Below, one piece after another: positions 1 to 7,664 of a DNA stretch of 22,781 bases. The stretch covers positions 1-22,781 of the forward strand of contig JBKECM010000185.1 of the NCBI GenBank assembly GCA_047974615.1, written 5' to 3'. A program made the translations under genes and the position numbers. This DNA comes from JBKEBX01 sp047974615 (lineage in GTDB: Bacteria; Bacillota; Clostridia; Lachnospirales; CAMZNU01). The notes below the pieces were generated by a model, which was given only the letters and a program-made list of their open reading frames with translations, ran no database searches and was not told the origin of the DNA. How positions within the stretch are numbered: the first letter of the stretch is position 1; every line of letters starts with the position of its first letter.

Positions 1-209
1 AAATCATCGTGCATGTCGCATAAATTAGCACTCGTTCCTCGCTGATTTTATGCTATCTCACTATTTTTGTGCCATTAGCATTAGTAATATTTTTTTCTTC
101 TTTGACTTTTTCAGCACCCTCTCTATTTTGTAATACAATTTAAATCTTTTTTGAACTATCTAGTTATAAAATATAACATAATTATTTTTAAAATACAACT
201 TAAAATCTT
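1..209. other. Non-coding stretch upstream of the ispG promoter
   Basis: No supportable gene is seen. All three plus-strand frames close within the first 50 bases. The minus strand carries an open frame of about 28 codons ending near 64, without a plausible start or ribosome site. Apart from the hairpin at 18-53 the rest is AT-rich spacer. The preceding gene lies outside the window. Confidence 0.5.
18..53. repeat. Imperfect inverted repeat at the left edge
   Basis: Twelve bases at 18-29 pair with thirteen at 41-53, with one bulge and one wobble, around an 11-base GC-richer loop. No T-tract follows on the plus strand, so it does not look like an ordinary terminator. Its base composition is richer in G and C than the surrounding AT-rich DNA. 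From memory it resembles hairpins scattered between genes of related Clostridia, but copy number cannot be judged here. Confidence 0.45.
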
Positions 210-238
210 TTGAAAAAAAGAATTAAATGTGGTATAAT
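210..238 (+). promoter_or_regulatory. Sigma-A promoter of the ispG operon
   Basis: A TTGAAA -35 box (210-215) and a perfect TATAAT -10 box (233-238) are separated by exactly 17 bases. Transcription should start near 245, leaving a leader of about 75 nt before ispG. No similarly good promoter was noticed in the short gaps between the following nine genes, so this may drive the whole block to the terminator at 14871. Confidence 0.8.
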
Positions 239-319
239 TAATTTAGTTTAATTAAATTGCATTTTAATGTTAAAATATGGTACAAATAGGTATTTAATAG
301 GTTTTTTTGGAGGTGTAAC

Positions 320-1393
320 TTGTATATTGATAGAAGAAAAACAAGAGAAGTTAAAATAGGTGATAAAATTATAGGTGGAGATAATCCTATTTTAATTCAA
401 AGTATGACATCAACTAAAACTTATGATATAGAAGGTACGGTTAAGCAGATTTTAAATCTTGAAGAAGCAGGCTGTGAAATTATAAGAGTTGCAGTTCCTA
501 ATAAAAACGATGCTTTAGCCATAAAAGAAATAAAAAAAGAGATTAATATACCTATAGTTGCTGATATACATTTTGACTATCGTTTAGCTTTAATGTCAAT
601 TGAAAGTGGTGTTGACAAGCTACGTATAAATCCCGGTAATATAGGGGATATAGACAAAATAAAAGAAGTCGTTAATGCTTGTCGTGAAAAAAATATACCT
701 ATAAGAATAGGTGTTAATTCTGGTTCATTAGAACGTGAAATCGTAGATAAATACGGTGGTGTTACTCCACGTGGTATTGTAGAAAGTGCTAAAAAACATA
801 TTGATATATTAGAAAGTTTAGATTATCGAAATATAGTATTGTCTTTAAAATCTTCAAATGTTCCTTTTGCTATTGAAAGCTATAGACAAATAAGTAGTTT
901 GTGCGATTATCCATTGCACTTAGGTATTACAGAAGCAGGTACTTTGAAAAAAGGTACTATTAAGTCTGCTGTTGGTATCGGAAGTTTGCTTAGTCAAGGA
1001 ATAGGCGACACTTTACGTGTTACTTTGACTTCTGACCCTATAGAAGAAATAGGTGTTGCAAAAGATATATTACAAAGTCTAGGACTTAGAACTTTTGGTA
1101 TAAACCTTATATCTTGTCCTACCTGTGGACGTACAGAAATACCTCTTATTGAAATCGCAACTGAAGTTGAAAAGGAAATAGAACATTTAAAAATGGATAT
1201 TTCTGTTGCCGTTATGGGGTGTGTTGTAAATGGACCTGGTGAAGCCAAAGAGGCTGATATTGGTATAGCAGGTGGTAAGGGCAAAGGTATTATATTTAAA
1301 AAAGGTGAGATTTTAAAAACTTGTGATGAAAAAGATTTAAAAGATGAGCTGTTAAAAGAAATTTTTAAAATGTATGAAAACTTAGGAGAATAA
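320..1393 (+). CDS. ispG: 4-hydroxy-3-methylbut-2-enyl diphosphate synthase (flavodoxin/ferredoxin)
   Basis: IspG is the penultimate enzyme of the MEP isoprenoid pathway. It reductively opens MEcPP to HMBPP using a [4Fe-4S] cluster. The 357-residue product has the short bacterial form: an N-terminal TIM-barrel domain and a C-terminal cluster domain. The family's cluster ligands are visible as Cys266, Cys269, Cys301 and Glu308, in the motifs SCPTCGR and GCVVNGPGE. The start is TTG, six bases after GGAGG; the first ATG of the frame lies well inside the conserved region. It is the first gene after the promoter at 210 and is followed by polC after 6 bases. In many Clostridia ispC and rseP precede ispG; here neither is seen upstream. 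Confidence 0.97.
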   Translation: MYIDRRKTREVKIGDKIIGGDNPILIQSMTSTKTYDIEGTVKQILNLEEAGCEIIRVAVPNKNDALAIKEIKKEINIPIVADIHFDYRLALMSIESGVDKLRINPGNIGDIDKIKEVVNACREKNIPIRIGVNSGSLEREIVDKYGGVTPRGIVESAKKHIDILESLDYRNIVLSLKSSNVPFAIESYRQISSLCDYPLHLGITEAGTLKKGTIKSAVGIGSLLSQGIGDTLRVTLTSDPIEEIGVAKDILQSLGLRTFGINLISCPTCGRTEIPLIEIATEVEKEIEHLKMDISVAVMGCVVNGPGEAKEADIGIAGGKGKGIIFKKGEILKTCDEKDLKDELLKEIFKMYENLGE

Positions 1394-1399
1394 ATTTTT

Positions 1400-4300
1400 G
1401 TGATAGAAACAATGTCTAAAAGCTTTACTGATGTATTTTCGAAAAATGATTTTAATTCAGAAATCAAAAATACAGTTAAACATATTAAGGTAAATAAACT
1501 TCAACACGTAAAAGGTGAAAACCTTTTGCGTATTTGTGGTGTTTCAGACTTTTTGTTAAATGAAAATAAAATAAATACTGCCTTAGAAGAAATAACAAAT
1601 TTTTATGGTAACTCTTTAAAAATACAATTAGATTTAAAATATAATATGCAAGAAGATTTTAATGAAATATTTGACGATTTTATTAAAAATTATATCAAAA
1701 GCTTAAAGGATACTATGCCTGTTTGTGCTACCATTTTGAAAAAATGCGTATATACAGTAGATGAAGAAAAGGGTAGAATATATTTTAAAGGAGAAGATAG
1801 TAAGTTTTTTCTACTTAAACATAGAAATATTGACCTTAATTTAAAGGAGATACTCTTAAATAGATTTAATAAATATTTTGAAATTATTTTTGTTAATAAC
1901 GATGAAAATAAAGATAAATCCTTTGAGAAGTGGGATAAAAAAAGAAAAACTGAAAACGTTAGAGTTGTCGACTATATTGAACCTGTTGTTGTTTCTAATG
2001 GTTTAAGTGAGCAAGGTAAATTTAAAAGAAGTAAGTTTAAAAAGCTTAAACATACCGATAATCTCGAAGTAACGGGATTTATTGAAAATTCAATTATTTT
2101 AGATGAAATAATTGTTATAGCTGGTGAGGTTGTTACAGTAGAAACACGTGATACGAAGTCTGGTAAAAAACTTATAATATTTGATGTGCTTGATGAAACT
2201 TCTGCTGTTACTGTAAAAACTTTTACCACTCCTGAGCTTTATGAAGAACGTTTTAAAAATATGGTTAAAAAGGGAAACGGAGTCATAATTGGTGGTAAAG
2301 TTATATATGACGAGTTTTCTAACGAACTTTCTATTATGGCTGATGAAATAGACGAGTTTCCTATTGTTCGTATACCGAGATTTGATGAGCGAGTGGATAA
2401 ACGTGTGGAGTTACATTGCCATACAAATATGAGCGATATGGACGCTATTGCATCTGTTGATGATATTTTTAAACGTGCTAAAGACTTTGGACATACTGCT
2501 GTAGCTATAACTGACCACGGTGTGGTTCAAGCTTTTCCTCATGCAGGTGATATGGCTAAAAAGACAGGAGTTAAAGCCTTATATGGTGTGGAAGGTTATA
2601 TATATGATGATTTGGAAATTATTGCTAAAAATATAAAAGGACAAACTTTAAATAGTGAATTTGTTGTTTTTGATATTGAAACAACAAGCTTGTATAACAG
2701 AATGGGTAAAATAATAGAAATAGCTGGCATAAAGGTAAAAGATGGGAAGCTACTTGAGGAATTTCAAGCTTTTGTTGACCCTCTTGAGCCTTTAAGCGAT
2801 ATAACCACTGAACTTACAAATATTACTGATGATATGGTTAAAGGGCAAGATACAATAGAAATAGTTTTGCCAAAATTTTTAGAGTTTATAGGTAATGCTA
2901 TTCTTGTTGCACATAATTCGAGTTTTGATGTTAATTTTATAAATAAATTTCATAAAGATATTTATAATAAAGATTTAGATTTAACGTATATTGATACAGT
3001 TACTTTTTCCCAATGTTTTGTTAAGGGAGTTAAAAACTATAAATTAAACACTGTGGCTGATTTTTTTGGTGTTTCTTTAGAAAATCATCATAGGGCTTTA
3101 GATGACACTAAGGCTTGTGCTAACATTTTTTTAGAGCTTTTAAAGTTTGCTGAGGAACAAGGTCTTAGCAATATTGAAGAGTTAAATAAATATGCTCAAA
3201 ATAATATAGAGCAAAAGTACCTAAGAGCTTCTCATATAATCGTTTTTGCACAAAATTATGTAGGTTTAAGAAACCTTTATGAGCTTGTATCAAAGGCACA
3301 TATTGAATATTTCTTTAGACGTCCACGTTTTCCAAAATCTGTTCTAAGTAAGTTTCGAGAAGGTCTTATTCTTGGTACTGCTTGCGAGGCTGGTGAGCTA
3401 TACAAAGCCATATTTAGACATATGCCTTATAATGCTTATAAAGGGTTGCTTGATTACTATGATTACTATGAAGTACAACCTCTTGGAAATAATCAATTTT
3501 TAATAGATAAAGGTGAGTGTACAAAGGAAGATTTAATCGAAGTAAATAAAGATATTATTAATTATGGTGAAAAGCTTAATAAGTTAGTTGTGGCAACAGG
3601 TGATGTGCATTATCTTGACAAACGAGATAATATCTACCGTTCTATTGTATTAGATGCTCTAAAGATGCCGGACTGCGATAAATACATACCTCTTTACTAT
3701 AGAAACACAGATGAAATGCTTGAGGAGTTTTATTATCTTGAGGAAAAAAAAGCTTATGAAATTGTAGTTACTAATACTAATAAAGTTGCTGATATGTTAG
3801 AAGATATTTTGCCTGTGCCTAATGGAACTTTTCCACCTCTTATGCCTAAGGCAGATGAAGATCTCACTAAAATAGTATATGATAAAGCATTTAAAGTATA
3901 TGGTGACCCACTTCCGAAAATCGTAAAAGACCGTATAGAGCGAGAACTGGGCTCTATTATTAAAAATGGGTTTAGTGTTATGTATATTATTGCACAAAAG
4001 CTTGTTTGGAAAAGCTTGGAAGATGGCTACTTAGTGGGTAGTCGTGGTTCTGTAGGTTCGAGTTTTGTTGCTACAATGAGTGATATAACAGAAGTTAATC
4101 CACTTCAACCACACTATTTTTGTAAAAACTGTCAATATACTGATTTTGATAGTGAAGTAGTGCAATCATATCTCGGAAGTTCTGGTTGTGATATGCCAGA
4201 CAAAGAGTGTCCAAAGTGTGGAGCTATGCTAAGTAAAGATGGTCATGATATACCATTTGAAACTTTCTTAGGCTTTGACGGAGATAAAGAACCTGATATT

Positions 4301-5716
4301 GACTTAAACTTTTCAGGTGAATACCAAGCACGTGCTCATGCATATACGGAAGAACTTTTTGGAGAAGGCTTTGTTTTTAAAGCAGGAACTATTGGAACTT
4401 TAGCCGACAAGACTGCTTATGCTTACGTGTCAAAGTACTTTGAAAAAAGAGAGAAAAAAACACGAAATGCAGAAATAAATTTTATTAAAGATAAACTTGT
4501 AGGTATACGTAAATCCTCAGGGCAACACCCCGGTGGACTTATGGTTGTGCCTTCGGATAACTCTATATATAACTTTTGTCCGGTTCAAAGACCGGCTAAT
4601 GATATGAAAAGTAATGTTATAACAACACATTTTGACTATCATTCTATATCGGGTAGATTATTAAAGCTTGATATTTTAGGTCATGATGTACCTACGATAT
4701 TACGCCGTCTTGAAGATTTAACGGGTGTTGACCCAAGAACTATTGATATAGGAGATAAATCTTTAATGAAGCTTTTCCTAAGTCCTGAGCCTATGGGGGT
4801 GACTTGTGAAGAAATAGCTTGTAATACTGGTTCTTTAGGCTTACCTGAGTTTGGTACAAACTTTGTACGTAAAATGCTACTTGATACAAAGCCTGACACT
4901 TTTGCTGAGCTTGTAAGGATATCGGGGTTGTCACATGGTACAGACGTATGGCTAAATAATGGACAAGACCTTGTACAAAGTGGAACTGCAACTTTAAAAG
5001 AAATTATACCGACTCGTGATGATATTATGGTATACTTAATATTACAAGGTGTAGAGGACTTAACTGCTTTTATTATTATGGAAAGTGTAAGAAAAGGTAA
5101 GGGATTATCACAAGAACAAGAAGAAATTATGGTTGCAAATAATGTTCCAAGATGGTATATTGATAGTTGTAAAAAAATTAAGTATATGTTTCCTAAGGGT
5201 CACGCTGTAGCTTATGTTATGATGTCTGTAAGGATTGCCTTTTATAAACTATATCACCCTGCTGCCTTTTATGCTGCAACATTATCTGAAAAATATAGTG
5301 ATATAGATTACAGTACTATGTGCGTTGCTAAAGAGTCTGTATTCGCTTTGTTAAACTCTTTAAATGCTTTAAAAGATGTAAGTCAGACAGAAAAAAATAA
5401 AATAACTGCACTTGAACTTATATATGAGATGTTAGCACGTGGTATAAAATTTACTCCTATAGATATATATAAAGCTGAATGTACAAGATTTATTATTGTA
5501 GATGGACAACTTATGCCACCTCTTTGTACTATTTCTGGACTCGGTGAAAATGCTGGTGAAACTTTAGTTAATGCTCGTATAGAAGGTGAGTTTAAAACTT
5601 TAGAAGATTTTAGAAATAGAACTAAGATATCTAAAACAGTAATTCAAGTTATGATTGATACAGAAGTCTTAAAGGGGATACCTGAAACAAATCAAGTTTC
5701 ACTTTTTGAACTGTAG
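1400..5716 (+). CDS. polC: DNA polymerase III alpha subunit, PolC type
   Basis: PolC is the replicative polymerase of low-GC Gram-positives, with built-in proofreading. At 1438 residues it has the usual length. Order: N-terminal domain (about 1-220), OB fold (about 225-325), PHP domain beginning with the LHCHTNMSD motif near residue 338, and an inserted DEDDh exonuclease (Asp425 and Glu427 in FDIETTS, later HRALDD). The PHP domain then resumes, followed by the polymerase core with catalytic Asp966 and Asp968 in PDIDLNFSGEYQ. A zinc-binding Cys cluster precedes these (CKNCQY ... CPKCG), and PKGHAVAYVMMS follows. The C-terminal QVSLF is a beta-clamp binding motif. The start is GTG, nine bases after GGAGAA; the in-frame ATG at 1412 is too far from the ribosome site. 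No frameshift or missing catalytic residue was seen. Confidence 0.98.
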   Translation: MIETMSKSFTDVFSKNDFNSEIKNTVKHIKVNKLQHVKGENLLRICGVSDFLLNENKINTALEEITNFYGNSLKIQLDLKYNMQEDFNEIFDDFIKNYIKSLKDTMPVCATILKKCVYTVDEEKGRIYFKGEDSKFFLLKHRNIDLNLKEILLNRFNKYFEIIFVNNDENKDKSFEKWDKKRKTENVRVVDYIEPVVVSNGLSEQGKFKRSKFKKLKHTDNLEVTGFIENSIILDEIIVIAGEVVTVETRDTKSGKKLIIFDVLDETSAVTVKTFTTPELYEERFKNMVKKGNGVIIGGKVIYDEFSNELSIMADEIDEFPIVRIPRFDERVDKRVELHCHTNMSDMDAIASVDDIFKRAKDFGHTAVAITDHGVVQAFPHAGDMAKKTGVKALYGVEGYIYDDLEIIAKNIKGQTLNSEFVVFDIETTSLYNRMGKIIEIAGIKVKDGKLLEEFQAFVDPLEPLSDITTELTNITDDMVKGQDTIEIVLPKFLEFIGNAILVAHNSSFDVNFINKFHKDIYNKDLDLTYIDTVTFSQCFVKGVKNYKLNTVADFFGVSLENHHRALDDTKACANIFLELLKFAEEQGLSNIEELNKYAQNNIEQKYLRASHIIVFAQNYVGLRNLYELVSKAHIEYFFRRPRFPKSVLSKFREGLILGTACEAGELYKAIFRHMPYNAYKGLLDYYDYYEVQPLGNNQFLIDKGECTKEDLIEVNKDIINYGEKLNKLVVATGDVHYLDKRDNIYRSIVLDALKMPDCDKYIPLYYRNTDEMLEEFYYLEEKKAYEIVVTNTNKVADMLEDILPVPNGTFPPLMPKADEDLTKIVYDKAFKVYGDPLPKIVKDRIERELGSIIKNGFSVMYIIAQKLVWKSLEDGYLVGSRGSVGSSFVATMSDITEVNPLQPHYFCKNCQYTDFDSEVVQSYLGSSGCDMPDKECPKCGAMLSKDGHDIPFETFLGFDGDKEPDIDLNFSGEYQARAHAYTEELFGEGFVFKAGTIGTLADKTAYAYVSKYFEKREKKTRNAEINFIKDKLVGIRKSSGQHPGGLMVVPSDNSIYNFCPVQRPANDMKSNVITTHFDYHSISGRLLKLDILGHDVPTILRRLEDLTGVDPRTIDIGDKSLMKLFLSPEPMGVTCEEIACNTGSLGLPEFGTNFVRKMLLDTKPDTFAELVRISGLSHGTDVWLNNGQDLVQSGTATLKEIIPTRDDIMVYLILQGVEDLTAFIIMESVRKGKGLSQEQEEIMVANNVPRWYIDSCKKIKYMFPKGHAVAYVMMSVRIAFYKLYHPAAFYAATLSEKYSDIDYSTMCVAKESVFALLNSLNALKDVSQTEKNKITALELIYEMLARGIKFTPIDIYKAECTRFIIVDGQLMPPLCTISGLGENAGETLVNARIEGEFKTLEDFRNRTKISKTVIQVMIDTEVLKGIPETNQVSLFEL

Positions 5717-5758
5717 TTATAAATTTATATGGGTACTGATATTTTGAAAGGAAAGACA

Positions 5759-7189
5759 ATGAGTGAAAAAAAAGAAGTTTTAGTTTCTGAACAAGAAATT
5801 GAAAAACAAAAAGAATATATAAAGAAAATGAAAGTTTTAATTGCAGATAAATATTTAGCACAAGGTATTACACCTAAATTTATGCCAGTTACTTTCGGTT
5901 GCCAAATGAATGCTCATGATAGCGAAAAACTTATTGGTATGCTTGTAGAAATGGGTTACGAGCAAACAGATAAAGAAACTGATGCTGACCTTATATTTTA
6001 CAATACTTGTACTATACGTGAAAACGCAGAAAATAAGGTGTACGGTAATTTAGGTTATCTTAAAAGTGTTAAGAAAAATAAAAAAGATTTGAAGGTAGTT
6101 TTATGTGGTTGTATGATGCAACAAGATGCTGTTATTGATACAATAAAGAAAAAACATAAGCACGTTGATGTTATCTTCGGTACATTTAATCTATATAGAT
6201 TTGCAGAACTTTTATATACTAACTTTGAGACAGAATCAATGGTTATTGATATATGGGAGGAGCATGGTGAAATCATAGAAGATTTACCTACTATACGTGA
6301 GTTTAAGTATAAGGCTTCTGTAAATATTATGTTTGGCTGTAACAATTTTTGTACATACTGTATAGTGCCTTATGTACGTGGACGTGAACGAAGTAGAAAA
6401 TCCTCTGAAATTTTAAAAGAGGTTGAAGGTCTTGTAAAAGATGGGGTAGTTGAAATCACTCTACTTGGGCAAAATGTAAATTCTTACGGCAAAAATACGG
6501 AAGAAGACGTGACTTTTGCTAAACTTTTACGTATGTTATGTGAAATAGAGGGACTTGAACGTATTCGTTTTATGACAAGTCACCCTAAAGATTTATCCGA
6601 TGAACTTATTTTAGCTATGGCTGAATGTGATAAAATATGTAATCATTTACATTTGCCTATACAGTCTGGTAGTAATAAATTACTTAAACTTATGAACAGA
6701 AAATATACTAAAGAAAGCTATCTTGAAATCGTAGAAAAGGCTAAAAAAGCAATTCCAAATGTGTCTTTTACAACAGATATTATTGTTGGTTTTCCTGATG
6801 AAACAGATGAAGATAATCTTGAAACTATAGATGTTGTAGAAAAGGTTGGTTATACTTTAGCTTTTACTTTCCTTTATTCTGTTCGTTCTGGTACACCTGC
6901 TGCAAGTATGGAAAATAAAATAGATGAGTCTACTGCAAAAAGACGTTTTAATGAGTTAAATGATAGACTTAATACTTCTATTGCAAAATTAAACGAAAGT
7001 CATTTAGGTGAAACTTACAAAGTTTTAGTTGAAGATTTTTCTAAACACGATAATAGCTTTTTAACTGGTAGAACTGAAGGGTTTAATCTTGTGCATTTTA
7101 AATGCGATAATAAAGATTTAATCGGAAAAATAGTTAATGTAAAAATTGTTGATTTTAAAACTTACTATTTAATTGGTGAGTTAATATAA
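5759..7189 (+). CDS. miaB: tRNA-2-methylthio-N6-dimethylallyladenosine synthase
   Basis: MiaB is a radical-SAM methylthiotransferase. It converts i6A37 to ms2i6A37 in tRNAs reading codons that begin with U. From the chosen start the protein has 476 residues. Cys48, Cys84 and Cys118 of the UPF0004 domain should hold the auxiliary [4Fe-4S] cluster. Cys194, Cys198 and Cys201 (CNNFCTYC) hold the radical-SAM cluster. A TRAM domain follows at the C-terminus. I prefer the ATG at 5759 because AAAGGA lies seven bases upstream; the in-frame ATG at 5729 has no ribosome site. An N-terminal extension of about 40 charged residues precedes the conserved domain, as in other Firmicutes. Its substrate is made by MiaA, encoded in the same block at 12191. 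Confidence 0.96.
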   Translation: MSEKKEVLVSEQEIEKQKEYIKKMKVLIADKYLAQGITPKFMPVTFGCQMNAHDSEKLIGMLVEMGYEQTDKETDADLIFYNTCTIRENAENKVYGNLGYLKSVKKNKKDLKVVLCGCMMQQDAVIDTIKKKHKHVDVIFGTFNLYRFAELLYTNFETESMVIDIWEEHGEIIEDLPTIREFKYKASVNIMFGCNNFCTYCIVPYVRGRERSRKSSEILKEVEGLVKDGVVEITLLGQNVNSYGKNTEEDVTFAKLLRMLCEIEGLERIRFMTSHPKDLSDELILAMAECDKICNHLHLPIQSGSNKLLKLMNRKYTKESYLEIVEKAKKAIPNVSFTTDIIVGFPDETDEDNLETIDVVEKVGYTLAFTFLYSVRSGTPAASMENKIDESTAKRRFNELNDRLNTSIAKLNESHLGETYKVLVEDFSKHDNSFLTGRTEGFNLVHFKCDNKDLIGKIVNVKIVDFKTYYLIGELI

Positions 7190-7211
7190 TAAAATTTAAG
7201 GAGAAAATATT

Positions 7212-7628
7212 ATGTCAATTTATAAAGAAAAAGCAAAAGAGCTAGGTTTACTTATTTTATCTTCTGACCAAGCTAAAACTATGGCAGATGCTACTGCTAT
7301 ATATCAAGCTTCACCTGAGGCACAAGCGAAAATGGCTGAATATCAAAAATACCAAGCTGATGTTCAAAAAAGTATGAAAGAAGGTACAATTACTCAAGAA
7401 GAATTTCAAGTTATGACAAAGCAACTTACTGAAATGGCTACGGAGTTAAAACAAGATCCTATTGTTGGTAGTTTAGTTTTTGCTGAAAACGAGTTTAATG
7501 GCTTTGTTAATAATATAATGACGGTAGTTAAAAACACTATTATGGGTGTAGATGAAGAAGCTTGTGGCTGTGGTGGTAGCTGTGGCGATGGTTGTGGCAG
7601 CGGTGGCTGTGGTGGTGGTTGCCACTAA
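7212..7628 (+). CDS. YlbF/YmcA family protein with cysteine-rich tail
   Basis: The 138-residue product has a helical YlbF/YmcA-type core (about 1-112), rich in Gln, Met, Lys and Ala and without membrane segments. In Bacillus subtilis, YlbF, YmcA and YaaT form an iron-sulfur containing complex that directs RNase Y; rny lies in this same window. The unusual part is residues 118-138, a Gly-rich tail with six cysteines (118, 120, 124, 128, 133, 137) and a terminal His. This looks like a metal or cluster binding tail. AAGGAG lies about eight bases before the ATG. It sits between miaB and mutS with short gaps, so it is co-transcribed. Whether it is the functional YlbF orthologue or a paralogue is not settled, so no symbol is given. 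Confidence 0.85.
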   Translation: MSIYKEKAKELGLLILSSDQAKTMADATAIYQASPEAQAKMAEYQKYQADVQKSMKEGTITQEEFQVMTKQLTEMATELKQDPIVGSLVFAENEFNGFVNNIMTVVKNTIMGVDEEACGCGGSCGDGCGSGGCGGGCH

Positions 7629-7664
7629 AAACCTTTTAAAATAACATAGTTAGGATTAAAAGTT

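Noticed and set aside
64..147. C-terminal part of a minus-strand gene at the left edge
   Set aside because: The frame of about 28 codons opens at a stop just upstream, with no start codon or ribosome site.
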